A stretch of 64,000 bases of DNA from Cyanobacteria bacterium OH_CDB_20 (lineage in GTDB: Bacteria > Cyanobacteriota > Vampirovibrionia > Gastranaerophilales > Gastranaerophilaceae): contig JAEZIX010000096.1 in NCBI GenBank assembly GCA_023415935.1, forward strand, positions 12,708-76,707. The letters are read 5' to 3'. Numbering within the stretch: position 1 is the stretch's first letter; every line of letters starts with the position of its first letter. Below, piece after piece: positions 8,551 to 16,462 of the stretch. A program made the translations under genes and the position numbers. A model generated the notes under the pieces. That model saw nothing but the letters and a program-made list of their open reading frames with translations. It ran no database searches and was not told where the DNA came from.

Positions 8551-9696
8551 TTATAAGCTTTTATTCTGAAGGGCAGTATTTATGCGCAAATGTACCTCAT
8601 CATATAATAACGATATGTGCTTAGAAACAATTTCATCGATTTGCTCATAATTAAATGTATAAAGGTCTGAAATCTTTCTGGTTACAGCTTCTTCAATTTC
8701 AGCATAGACTCCTGACATTTGGTTTGAGACAATTTTATCTATTTGCTCGTAATTAAATGTATAAAGTTCAGAAATCTTTTTGCTGGCGATTTCATCAATT
8801 TTTTCATATTCAAACTTATATAATTCTCTTAGTTTTTCATCAATTATATCCTGCAACTGCAATGTAGGCTTATAAAGGCCGTACGCCAATACCTTATGCG
8901 CCCATGGAGTAAAAGCAAGATATTTAAAAAATTCGAAGAAACAAGGATACACAACTCCTTTATCCCAAGGTCTTATCCTTCCTGCGTAATGCATAATATT
9001 TATGTAAGGCAAAATATCAAGAAATTTTCCTTGAACATTAACTGAAAACTTGTTTATTTGAAGATTGTACATCCCGTTAAGGATTTTTATCTTATCTTTT
9101 AAAACACAGTTTAAAACATCTTGGTCGTGATACACAATTTTTTCGCGATTTTCATCTATAAAATCAAAGAATTTCTGTTCCATACCATCTTCTCTAAGTT
9201 TTTTTAGATTTAAAATGAGGACACCAGCATTAAAATACTTTTTTGTATTTATTCTCAGCGCATTTGATGTAGCTTCTGCATCAATAGCCATAGCAGCATA
9301 ATAACCTTCTATATCAGTATTATAAAGACTGACAAGATTATTCAAAACCAGAGTATCTACATCAAGATATAGCATTTTATCAAGATTAGGAAACAAAGAC
9401 GGCAAGACCAGCCTATAATAAGATGCTATAGTAATAATTTTATTTCTGTGTATCTCAGTTTGAGGGAATGGACAATTCTTAAATCTTTCTTCGTCAACTT
9501 TGATGTACGATATATTAAAATCTTTAATAGATTTCAGTGTTTCAATTTTTTTCTTATTTAGAGTAGAAATACCTGCGTCAAGAACATAAAAGTTAAGTCT
9601 ATCATCAGTTTTTATTTCAATATTTTTTAAAATTGATGAAATACAAACCCCAAGCTGCATTGCGTAGTTATTATCAAGGCTAAAACAAATATCCAT
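8551..9696 (-). CDS. Family 8 glycosyltransferase with a repetitive C-terminal tail
   Basis: Retaining GT8 enzyme of 381 aa, the family of LPS glucosyl- and galactosyltransferases. Residues 1-15 (MDICFSLDNNYAMQL) and the motif LYLDVDTLVLNNL (DxD near residue 113) mark the donor- and metal-binding site; HYAGRIRPWDKG near 235 matches the conserved GT8 C-terminal HY.G..KPW signature. After about residue 280 the protein leaves the family fold and carries three copies of a 19-residue unit of the form F-N-Y-E-Q-I-D-E-I-V-S, then I-S-x-L-Y, separated by a 15-residue spacer in one case. The tail is probably helical and may mediate oligomerisation or membrane contact. Confidence 0.82.
   Translation of the reverse strand: MDICFSLDNNYAMQLGVCISSILKNIEIKTDDRLNFYVLDAGISTLNKKKIETLKSIKDFNISYIKVDEERFKNCPFPQTEIHRNKIITIASYYRLVLPSLFPNLDKMLYLDVDTLVLNNLVSLYNTDIEGYYAAMAIDAEATSNALRINTKKYFNAGVLILNLKKLREDGMEQKFFDFIDENREKIVYHDQDVLNCVLKDKIKILNGMYNLQINKFSVNVQGKFLDILPYINIMHYAGRIRPWDKGVVYPCFFEFFKYLAFTPWAHKVLAYGLYKPTLQLQDIIDEKLRELYKFEYEKIDEIASKKISELYTFNYEQIDKIVSNQMSGVYAEIEEAVTRKISDLYTFNYEQIDEIVSKHISLLYDEVHLRINTALQNKSL
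8624..8836 (-). repeat. Tandem 19-residue coding repeats in the GT8 tail
   Basis: Three copies of a 19-codon unit encode [T/K]-F-[N/E]-Y-E-[Q/K]-I-D-[E/K]-I followed by I/M-S-x-L/V-Y. Copies two and three are nearly identical at DNA level: a 24-base stretch starting near 8641 recurs 102 bases away near 8743 with one mismatch. This points to recent duplication. Confidence 0.7.
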
Positions 9697-9914
9697 AAAA
9701 TTCTTTCAAAAAATTACAAACAAATTATAGCAGAGAAACCGCCCAGATGCCATAGCTGATACAAGCTCTATGCAAAACAATTTATAATTTTGTATTTCAA
9801 AAAACCATAAAATGTTTACAAAAGTTCACAAACACAAACTAAAAAGTCAATTATTTAAATCGTAAATACTTTATATATACATAAGAGAGATTTAAAAGTA
9901 AAGGACAGAGAGTT

Positions 9915-10139
9915 ATGCAAACAGGTACTGTTACTACCCTTAATTTTGGTGCGCTTACAGAAAGAGTTGAAGCAGTTGGAAATGATCCAAGAATGAGATT
10001 CAGAAATTCTGCAGATCCAATTTATGTAGCATTCGAATACCTTGATGAACAACCTATTTCAACATTAGCAGCATCTTTCGTTAAAGATTCATTTAACGAT
10101 GTAATCAAATTCGTATCTAAAGTAGTTAAAGCAGCTTAA
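9915..10139 (+). CDS. Small FG-motif protein
   Basis: Protein of 74 aa of unknown function, the only plus-strand gene in this stretch. AAAGGA precedes the ATG by about ten bases. Its N-terminus ends in L-N-F-G-A (F11, G12), matching the window's FG signature. The middle is charged (DPRMRF) and the C-terminal 25 residues form a probable amphipathic helix (SFVKDSFNDVIKFVSKVV). No database family is recognised. Good initiation signals and a biased composition argue that it is expressed rather than a chance ORF. It could be a small secreted factor or a chaperone; neither can be shown here. Confidence 0.65.
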   Translation: MQTGTVTTLNFGALTERVEAVGNDPRMRFRNSADPIYVAFEYLDEQPISTLAASFVKDSFNDVIKFVSKVVKAA

Positions 10140-10238
10140 TTTAACAAAATAGATTAAAAAAGAATAAAACCACAAAAAACGCCTCCTCGAAGAAGAAGGC
10201 TAACACAAATTTACTTTAAATCTCTATTAATAAATCGT

Positions 10239-10892
10239 TTAAAAAGAAGCAGAGCAACATTCACACCCTTTACTACAAAAATCTCTTACAGGACAAATAG
10301 AACATCTGGGACCTTGCGGTTTACAGATGTTTTGTCCTAGTGTAACAAACAAAGTATTTATATCTTTCCAGTATTTTTTCGGCAAAGTTTTTCTTAGTGC
10401 AAATTCTGTTTCTTCAGGTTCTTTGGTATTTACAAGCCCCATTCTGTTTGAAATCCTGTGTACATGGACATCAACACAAATTGCAGGTTTATCAAAACCT
10501 TTTGTCATAACTAGATTAGCCGTTTTTCTCCCGACACCGTTAAATTTTACAAGCTCATCAATTGAATCAGGGACTTTTGAGTCCATTTGTTCGTATATTG
10601 CTTTAGAAAGCTCAATAATTTGTTTTGCTTTGTTTTTGTAGAAACCAACAGGAAAAATGGCTTTTTGAAGCACATCTAAATCACAGTTTGCAAAATCTTT
10701 TGGAGTTTTGCCAATTTCAAGCATTCTCATAGTTGCAGGATATGTTGTTTTGTCATTAGTTCTTAAAGATAAAATACAGGCAATAAGTACGATAAAAGGA
10801 TCATGGACATCTTCCATAAATTTAACAAATTCTGTTTGTGGAAGATTAGCATTATTTAAATTTTCAAAAATTTTATCGTAATTAATTTTCAT
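10239..10892 (-). CDS. nth: Endonuclease III (DNA glycosylase/AP lyase)
   Basis: Base-excision-repair enzyme that removes oxidised pyrimidines and nicks the abasic site. It shows the helix-hairpin-helix VKFNGVGRKTA with the catalytic Lys, the downstream catalytic Asp in VDVHVHRISNRMGLV, and the [4Fe-4S] cluster loop C-X6-C-X2-C-X5-C near the C-terminus (CKPQGPRCSICPVRDFC). The length of about 217 aa matches the family. The ATG at 10892 gives the conserved N-terminus; an in-frame TTG at 10910 adds six residues that do not look like the family. The extra CECCSASF tail is unusual. The ferredoxin terminator separates it from the gene upstream. Confidence 0.93.
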   Translation of the reverse strand: MKINYDKIFENLNNANLPQTEFVKFMEDVHDPFIVLIACILSLRTNDKTTYPATMRMLEIGKTPKDFANCDLDVLQKAIFPVGFYKNKAKQIIELSKAIYEQMDSKVPDSIDELVKFNGVGRKTANLVMTKGFDKPAICVDVHVHRISNRMGLVNTKEPEETEFALRKTLPKKYWKDINTLFVTLGQNICKPQGPRCSICPVRDFCSKGCECCSASF

Positions 10893-10908
10893 AAGAGAAT
10901 AATACAAC

Positions 10909-10936
10909 AAAAAAGCCGCCTATAAAGACGGCTTTT
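10909..10936 (-). terminator. Intrinsic terminator of the ferredoxin gene
   Basis: Arms AAAAGCCG (10911-10918) and CGGCTTTT (10929-10936) enclose a ten-base loop, and read on the minus strand the hairpin is followed by a T-run. It lies 27 bases after the ferredoxin stop codon. Confidence 0.8.
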
Positions 10937-10962
10937 CGTAATCCTTAGATTATTAAAAGATA

Positions 10963-11139
10963 TTATTCAACGATAATAGCGTTAACAGGGCAAGCATCAG
11001 CTGCTTCTTTAACACAATCTTCGTTACCAGCGATAGCAGATTCAACTACTACTGCGATATCTTCAATTTTAAATACAGCGTCACAAATTGATTCGCAAGC
11101 GCCGCAAGCTATACAACCATCATCAACTTTTACTTTCAT
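10963..11139 (-). CDS. Small [4Fe-4S] ferredoxin
   Basis: Ferredoxin of 58 aa, an electron carrier in the cytosol. The translation starts MKVKVDDGCIACGACESIC and ends with DACPVNAIIVE. The first cysteine group is C9-X2-C12-X2-C15-X3-C19 and the last is C50-P51, with another Cys at 42. Spacing fits a single-cluster ferredoxin of the Clostridium/Thermotoga type, in which two further cysteines can form a disulfide, rather than a 2x[4Fe-4S] protein. AAAAGGAG lies six bases before the ATG. It is monocistronic: an intrinsic terminator follows and deoB lies upstream. Redox partners are not identifiable from context. Confidence 0.9.
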   Translation of the reverse strand: MKVKVDDGCIACGACESICDAVFKIEDIAVVVESAIAGNEDCVKEAADACPVNAIIVE

Positions 11140-11173
11140 GTTTTTCTCCTTTTAATTGTGTTTTTATTCAATA

Positions 11174-11194
11174 GAAACAAAGTAACATTGTTTC
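11174..11194. repeat. Inverted repeat between deoB and the ferredoxin gene
   Basis: Seven-base arms GAAACAA and TTGTTTC with a seven-base loop lie between the deoB stop and the ferredoxin start. The T-tract on the minus strand is poor, so it may be a weak deoB terminator or a site near the ferredoxin promoter. Confidence 0.4.
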
Positions 11195-11220
11195 GAAAAG
11201 ATTATAACAAAAAAAGAAAA

Positions 11221-12399
11221 TTAATCCAATAGCCAGGACCTAACCACATCGGCTACGTAAGTAAAGCTAGGTTTTATTCCGATATTACCCGAACTGATAC
11301 CATGGTGGTAAACGATTACTGGCACGCGTTCTCTGGTATGATCAGTGCCCGGCTCTGTAGGATCACAACCGTGGTCAGCTGTTATTATAAGTAAATCGTT
11401 ATCGGTCATATTTTCAATAATTTGAGGAAGGTAAGTATCAATTTCTTCAATAGCTTTTGCATATCCATGTGGATCATTTCTGTGGCCGTAAAGCATATCT
11501 GTATCAACAAGATTAGTGAAAATAAAAGATTTGCAAGAATCGCACTGAATATCTTCTTCAGTTTTTAAATTCTCAATATCTATCTCATTTTTAACAGCTT
11601 TTAAAGTAAGTTCTAAACCTTCTTTATTTGAACCTGTATGAATTGCGTGAGTAATCCCTTGTTTAACAAAAATATCTTCAATTTTACCAATACCAAATAC
11701 GGTACATTTTTCACCTTTTAGCTCATCACAAAGTGTAGGTTTTAAAGGTTTTACTGAATAATCACGCCTCAAAGCGCCAACTCTTGTTGGTATTCCATCA
11801 ATTATTTTATAAGGACGCGCAATTACACGGGACACGCCATGCCCGTTATCAAGTATTTTTCTAGCTATTTCACAGTATTCATAGAGTTTTTGAATAGGTA
11901 TCAAATCAATATCAACAGCTATTTGGAAAACACTATCGGCACTCGTATATACAATAGGGAACTTCGTTTTCTGGTGTTCATCGTTTAAATCTTCAATAAT
12001 CTTTGTGCCAGATGCAGGGTAATTTCCTAATATGCCTTTGCAGCCTGTTTTTTCTACAAATTCATTAATCACATTTTCAGGAAAACCTTGAGGATAAACT
12101 TTAAAAGGCTCGTCCAGAATAAGTCCCATCATCTCCCAGTGGCCTGTTGTAGTGTCTTTGCCTTTTGAAGTTTCTTCCAAAATCCCATACTGAGCAATAC
12201 TATCGCAATTAGGCAAAATACCTTTAATATCGATGATATTTCCCAAGCCTAATTTATAGAAATTTGGAGCATTAAGCCCTCCGGCTGCTTCTGCAACATT
12301 TTTAAGAGTATTACAAGAAGGTCTGTCAGAATAATCTGCAGCATCGTGCATTGCACCACAACCCATAGAATCAACTACAACAACAATAGCTCTTTTCAT
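11221..12399 (-). CDS. deoB: Phosphopentomutase
   Basis: Interconverts (deoxy)ribose 1-phosphate and 5-phosphate in nucleoside salvage. It is an alkaline-phosphatase-superfamily enzyme of 392 aa, the usual length. The N-terminal metal site VVVDSMGCGAMHDA, the TTGHWEMMG motif with the phospho-accepting Thr (KGKDTTTGHWEM, near residue 85), and the C-terminal metal site ITADHGCDPTEPGTDHTRE are all present. An extended -10 promoter (12429-12437) and AAAAGGTG directly before the ATG suggest its own transcript, downstream of the terminator of a candidate structured RNA. Confidence 0.95.
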   Translation of the reverse strand: MKRAIVVVVDSMGCGAMHDAADYSDRPSCNTLKNVAEAAGGLNAPNFYKLGLGNIIDIKGILPNCDSIAQYGILEETSKGKDTTTGHWEMMGLILDEPFKVYPQGFPENVINEFVEKTGCKGILGNYPASGTKIIEDLNDEHQKTKFPIVYTSADSVFQIAVDIDLIPIQKLYEYCEIARKILDNGHGVSRVIARPYKIIDGIPTRVGALRRDYSVKPLKPTLCDELKGEKCTVFGIGKIEDIFVKQGITHAIHTGSNKEGLELTLKAVKNEIDIENLKTEEDIQCDSCKSFIFTNLVDTDMLYGHRNDPHGYAKAIEEIDTYLPQIIENMTDNDLLIITADHGCDPTEPGTDHTRERVPVIVYHHGISSGNIGIKPSFTYVADVVRSWLLD

Positions 12400-12428
12400 A
12401 TAATCACCTTTTAATAAGTCCCAATTGA

Positions 12429-12437
12429 ATTATAACA
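12429..12437 (-). promoter_or_regulatory. Extended -10 promoter of deoB
   Basis: On the minus strand the sequence reads TGTTATAAT, a perfect TATAAT with the TGn extension. The start of transcription would fall near 12422, giving a leader of about 23 bases before the deoB ATG. No clear -35 box is seen, as is common for extended -10 promoters. Confidence 0.6.
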
Positions 12438-12574
12438 CCAAGATAAAGACTGCACATTTTATTTATTCAACAAACATTCAACCTCTAATTTTTTTCGCAG
12501 TCTTGGGAATTTTGCGTTAAACGGCATTTCGGTCTTGCTCATCACAAGCCCTACAGCCTCTGCAAAATTTTCGC

Positions 12575-12600
12575 AAAAAAAAAGTTCTGTCTTACAGAAC
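12575..12600 (-). terminator. Intrinsic terminator of the candidate structured RNA
   Basis: Read on the minus strand, GTTCTG-TAAGA-CAGAAC is followed directly by nine T residues. No coding gene ends here; the nearest upstream minus-strand gene is rpmB, which has its own terminator. This is the clearest sign that an untranslated RNA ends at this point. Confidence 0.85.
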
Positions 12601-12863
12601 AATTTGTTAATTCTCTCCCAACTAATTCCTATTTAATTAACCCCTCACTCGATTATAATTCTTTAACGGGGAAAGTTCACATAATTCGCGAACTCCTAAT
12701 CCAAACAAATTTTCCCAAATCTAATAGCCACTCCTTGGTTCTTTGCCATCACCTCTCTAACTGTTCAAATCCATTAATCTCAACTCGTGTGCTTATACTA
12801 ATTCGCTCGGGCATGCTTTACAAGAAAAAATATCAACCAAAAAATTTACAATTGACCATGCCC
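12575..12863 (-). ncRNA. Candidate structured non-coding RNA, class unknown
   Basis: This 667-base gap between deoB and rpmB holds no credible ORF but is rich in self-complementary segments on the minus strand. A closing pair GGGCATG/CATGCCC (12857-12863 with 12809-12815) sits at the presumed 5' end. A hairpin of GGA-GTTCGC against GTGAAC-TTTCC lies at about 12667-12697, a GTTAATT/AATTAAC stem at about 12603-12639, and a terminator at the 3' end. I checked for the conserved cores of RNase P RNA, tmRNA and SRP RNA and saw none. It could be a 6S-like RNA, a riboswitch or another sRNA. The 5' end is not well defined. Confidence 0.4.
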
Positions 12864-13020
12864 ATATAAAACAATAGGGTAAACAAGTTTTTACAATTTT
12901 TAATGAAGCCAATTTAATGAAAATTAGTAAAGAAATAAATAATTTTTTATTGACAAATCCCAATAAATATAAGCTAAAAAGGGCATGGAAAAATAGCTTA
13001 AAATAAAAAAACAACGCATT

Positions 13021-13048
13021 AAAAAAGAGCTTTTGAAAGCCCTTTTTT
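13021..13048 (-). terminator. Intrinsic terminator of rpmB
   Basis: Arms AAAAAAGAGCTT (13021-13032) and AAGCCCTTTTTT (13037-13048) pair with one G-U wobble around a four-base loop; on the minus strand the run of T closes the structure 19 bases after the rpmB stop. Confidence 0.75.
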
Positions 13049-13066
13049 AATAAATTTTAAACTTAA

Positions 13067-13258
13067 TTAAACAGCTCTTTGAACTTTATTTGCTCTTAAG
13101 CAAGAAGTGCAAACTTTTAATCTTTTTACAGTTCCATTATCGTTAACTTTAACAGTTTGAAGGTTTGGAAACTGTCTGTGCACGTTTTGTTTATGTGAAA
13201 AAGATATTTTAGCTGCTTTTAAAGATTTTTTTCCGCATACATCGCATTGAATTGACAT
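13067..13258 (-). CDS. rpmB: 50S ribosomal protein L28
   Basis: Ribosomal protein of 63 aa. It starts with CDVCGKKSLKAAKISFSHKQN, the L28 signature, continues with the basic VKVNDNGTVKRLKVCTSCLRA segment, and retains two CxxC pairs (C5/C8 and C49/C52), so it is the zinc-binding form. AAAGGA precedes the ATG. It is monocistronic with its own terminator. Confidence 0.95.
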   Translation of the reverse strand: MSIQCDVCGKKSLKAAKISFSHKQNVHRQFPNLQTVKVNDNGTVKRLKVCTSCLRANKVQRAV

Positions 13259-13515
13259 TTTTATTTCCTTTCGAATAATTAATTTTCATTAATGTTTGGT
13301 ATTTTTAGGCAACAAGAACATTTGCCCCGACTGCCCGAGTATTGAAATAATAATTTAAAGACAATAATTAATCAACCCCGAAAATAAAATCAGGTTTAGT
13401 ATCGTTACAATTTTTGAAAAAAATGACATATAGATTTAAAAGCATGAACATTTGGGCTAAAATTGTATAGAATATATGAGCACTTAACCTGTCAAAATCC
13501 TAAGGAATATAATAA

Positions 13516-14577
13516 ATGTCAACATTAACAAGGCCAATAAGAGAAACAATAGAAGAAAGAGAAATTCAAACTCTTAGTAAATATGCAGCTAAAAGCAAGT
13601 TTACAGAAGGAAGGGCAGAATATAAAGAGCCTTGCCCTATTAGAACTGAATTTCAGCGTGACAGAGACAAAATCTTGCATTCAAAAGCGTTTAGACGTCT
13701 TAAACATAAGACACAGGTGTTTTTCTCGCCATCTGATGACCACTATAGAACAAGAATGACCCATACTCTTGAGGTTTCTCAGATTGCAAGAACAATCGCT
13801 AGAGCTCTCTTCCTTAATGAAGACCTCGCAGAAGCCATCGCTCTAGGGCATGATTTAGGTCATACTCCATTCGGACACAGTGGGGAGGATGCTTTAGACA
13901 AGATTATGACAGAAGGTTTCAGACATAATGAACAAAGCATAAGGGTTGTAACCCATATTGAAGACCTTAATCTTACAAAAGAAACATTAAACGGTATATT
14001 AAACCACTCTCATGCCGGCTGTGATAAACCCAAAACGCTTGAGGGTCAGGTTGTAAAGATATCTGATAAAATAGCTTACATCCACCACGATATTCAAGAT
14101 GCACTGAGGGCAGAGATTATAACAAATGATGATTTGCCAAAAGATTGTGCTGAATACTTCACAAATGACCACTCAGGCAGAGTTGCAAAAATGATTCTTG
14201 ATATAGTTGAAAACAGTTACGATAAGCCTGAAATATCCATGTCAGAAGAGTGTAAATTCTATTATACAAAACTTAGAAGCTGGATGTTTGAAAATGTTTA
14301 TACAAATCCTATCGCAAAATCAGAAGAAGAAAAAGCAAAAAGACTTGTAAAACAGCTGTTTGAACATTATTCAGAACTAATAGAAAAAAATGTTGGAAAT
14401 ATAACACCAATTACAAAAGGTCTTGTTGAAAGGACTGCGGCAGACTATATTGCCGGAATGACAGACAGATATGCTCTTGTAAGGTATAAAGAGTTAACCA
14501 TGCCTGCACCATTCATAAAGAAAAACAAAGACGACTTTTTATTCAAACTAGCTATAATGAATGGACTTGAGAACTAA
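13516..14577 (+). CDS. dgt: dGTPase-like deoxynucleotide triphosphohydrolase
   Basis: HD-superfamily enzyme of 353 aa that hydrolyses dNTPs to nucleoside and triphosphate. N-terminal RTEFQRDRDKILHSKAFRRLKHKTQVF is followed by the metal site: RMTHTLEVSQIARTIARAL (His) and ALGHDLGHTPFGHSGE (HD pair). The size matches the short cyanobacterial/Firmicutes type rather than the 500-aa E. coli enzyme. AAGGA precedes the ATG. The stop codon overlaps the dnaG start (TAATG), so dgt, dnaG and rpoD probably form one operon linking nucleotide pools to replication. Confidence 0.92.
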   Translation: MSTLTRPIRETIEEREIQTLSKYAAKSKFTEGRAEYKEPCPIRTEFQRDRDKILHSKAFRRLKHKTQVFFSPSDDHYRTRMTHTLEVSQIARTIARALFLNEDLAEAIALGHDLGHTPFGHSGEDALDKIMTEGFRHNEQSIRVVTHIEDLNLTKETLNGILNHSHAGCDKPKTLEGQVVKISDKIAYIHHDIQDALRAEIITNDDLPKDCAEYFTNDHSGRVAKMILDIVENSYDKPEISMSEECKFYYTKLRSWMFENVYTNPIAKSEEEKAKRLVKQLFEHYSELIEKNVGNITPITKGLVERTAADYIAGMTDRYALVRYKELTMPAPFIKKNKDDFLFKLAIMNGLEN

Positions 14578-16457
14578 TGCTGGAAAGAACCTATAACGAA
14601 GCAGTAACTGAAATAAAATCAAGGCTGGACATCTTAGATGTCGTGCAAAATCACGTCCTTTTAAAGAAATCAGGCGCAAACTATTGGGGTTGCTGCCCAT
14701 TTCACAAGGAAAAAACACCGTCATTTTCAGTAAATCCTCAAAAAGGTATTTTCAAGTGTTTCGGGTGCGGAGAAGGCGGAGATGCACTCAGCTTCTTGAT
14801 GAAAATCAATGGACAATCTTTTAATGATGTTATCAAAGATTTAGCAGAACAATATGGTATTGAACTTCCGCAATCAAAAGGTTTTTCTTTAGATACAAAG
14901 GAAAAAAAGACAGGCATTAAAGAAGCTCTTCAAAAAACGGCTGAATACTACGTACAAAACCTTTATAAAGATTCTGAAGCTAAAAAAGCTCTTGAATACT
15001 TACACAAAAGAGGAATAACCGATGAAATTATAAAAGAATATAAAATCGGATATTCTAAAAAAGCATATGATGACTTGCAAATACACTTTGAAGGCAAAAT
15101 TAAAAAAGAAGTCTTAGAAGATGCAGGTTTAATAATAAAAAGAGAAAATAACAAAGGTTTTGTTGACAGGTTCCGCCACAGGATTATGATTCCGATACTT
15201 GATGACACAGGAACTATTGTTGCTTTTGGAGCAAGAGCAATTGAAGAAGATCAAAACCCTAAATATTTAAACTCTCCGGATACTGTCTTATACAACAAAA
15301 GCAGAATTCTATACGGTATAGACAAAGCAAAAGACGCAATGAAAGAAAATGACTACGTTGTTATAATGGAAGGCTATTTTGATGTAATATCAGCGCAGGC
15401 TGCAGGGTTAAAAAACGCCATAGCTTCTTGCGGAACATCGCTTACACAAGATCATATCAAGCTCATTTCCAAGTATTGCAGTTCAAGAAGAATATTTTTA
15501 GCGTTTGACAGTGATTCAGCAGGACAAAAGGCAACTTCAAGAAATGCTGAGGTAATAAAAGAAGCACTTTCAAGCCTTGGAAATATAAAACAATTTGATG
15601 AAAGTTTCTCTTCAATGAACAACGAGAAATACTCTTGCGAAATCAGAGTAATCACTCCGCCACAAGGAAAAGACCCCGATGAATATATCCGTGAGTATGG
15701 AATAGAAGCATACAAAGAACATCTACAGAAAGCTCCGCTACTCTTGGATTTTCAACTTAATCAAATACTAAAAGAGAAAGACGAAATTACAACCCCGACC
15801 GACAAAGTAAAACTTGTCAAAAAAATCATCCCGTTACTTGAGGAAATCGACAACAATATAGTTCAAAATGAATATATAAAGATAGTTTCTGGGGTATTAA
15901 ATATAGACGAGGGGGCGTTATTAAGGGAATTTAGGAAAACAAGGTCGTTAAATCAGCGTTCAATTCAAGATAATAAGCAAATTGTAACAAAAACTTCAAA
16001 TATTTCTGAAAAGGCGCAAAAAAATTTATTGAGTCTGTATTTAATAAACGAAAGTCATTTCGACTTTCAGACTCTTTCAGAAATAATTAAAAAGGTACAA
16101 TTTGATAATAAAAACTTAAATATCCTAAAGAACACAATTGACAAAATCATATGTCGGATGAATAATGTAGGGGAATTAATCGACACCCTGTATATCGAGT
16201 TTGCTGAGGATACTAAGCTTAAAGAAATAATAACTGATTTAATATATATATCTGAGAGTTTTAAAGGCTTATCGGAAAAGGATTTTAAAACTATCATTTT
16301 CGAGAATATAAAAAAGATAGAGCAGTGCTATTCAACAAAAGAAAAGAAGGACTTACGCTCTAAGTATAGAGAAGTCAATAATGATGACTTGGAAGCACAG
16401 CAATATCAAATGCAGCTAAGAGAAAAAATTAAAAACAAACTAAAGACTGGAGAATAA
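14577..16457 (+). CDS. dnaG: DNA primase
   Basis: Makes RNA primers at the replication fork. 626 aa. The zinc-binding domain at residues 30-75 shows WGCCPFHKEKTPSFSV and FKCFGCGEGGD. The TOPRIM domain holds VVIMEGYFDVISA with the catalytic Glu and IFLAFDSDSAGQKA with the DxD metal site. The C-terminal helicase-binding region (from about 430) is weakly conserved and rich in Lys/Glu/Asn, as expected. The start codon overlaps the dgt stop; rpoD starts five bases after the dnaG stop, reproducing the dnaG-rpoD part of the macromolecular synthesis operon without rpsU. Confidence 0.95.
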   Translation: MLERTYNEAVTEIKSRLDILDVVQNHVLLKKSGANYWGCCPFHKEKTPSFSVNPQKGIFKCFGCGEGGDALSFLMKINGQSFNDVIKDLAEQYGIELPQSKGFSLDTKEKKTGIKEALQKTAEYYVQNLYKDSEAKKALEYLHKRGITDEIIKEYKIGYSKKAYDDLQIHFEGKIKKEVLEDAGLIIKRENNKGFVDRFRHRIMIPILDDTGTIVAFGARAIEEDQNPKYLNSPDTVLYNKSRILYGIDKAKDAMKENDYVVIMEGYFDVISAQAAGLKNAIASCGTSLTQDHIKLISKYCSSRRIFLAFDSDSAGQKATSRNAEVIKEALSSLGNIKQFDESFSSMNNEKYSCEIRVITPPQGKDPDEYIREYGIEAYKEHLQKAPLLLDFQLNQILKEKDEITTPTDKVKLVKKIIPLLEEIDNNIVQNEYIKIVSGVLNIDEGALLREFRKTRSLNQRSIQDNKQIVTKTSNISEKAQKNLLSLYLINESHFDFQTLSEIIKKVQFDNKNLNILKNTIDKIICRMNNVGELIDTLYIEFAEDTKLKEIITDLIYISESFKGLSEKDFKTIIFENIKKIEQCYSTKEKKDLRSKYREVNNDDLEAQQYQMQLREKIKNKLKTGE

Positions 16458-16462
16458 CTTTA

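Noticed and set aside
10140..10238. Possible terminator GCCTCCTCGAAGAAGAAGGC after the 74-aa ORF
   Set aside because: Only four outer pairs form and no T-run follows.
10893..10910. TTG start six codons upstream of the chosen nth start
   Set aside because: It lies next to the ferredoxin terminator, has no Shine-Dalgarno sequence, and the extra residues do not belong to the family.
12755..12775. tRNA-like T-loop GTTCAAATCC on the plus strand
   Set aside because: The flanking bases do not form a T-stem and no anticodon arm or acceptor stem is present.
12575..12863. Assignment of the structured RNA to RNase P RNA, tmRNA or SRP RNA
   Set aside because: The conserved cores (GAGGAAAGTCC, tmRNA acceptor and T-loop, GGAAG of SRP domain IV) are missing; a GGGGAAAGTTC stretch on the plus strand is in the wrong order with ACAGAA.
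12793..13014. 73-aa hydrophobic ORF on the minus strand
   Set aside because: It has no ribosome-binding site, a composition typical of AT-rich noncoding sequence, and overlaps the presumed start and upstream region of the structured RNA.
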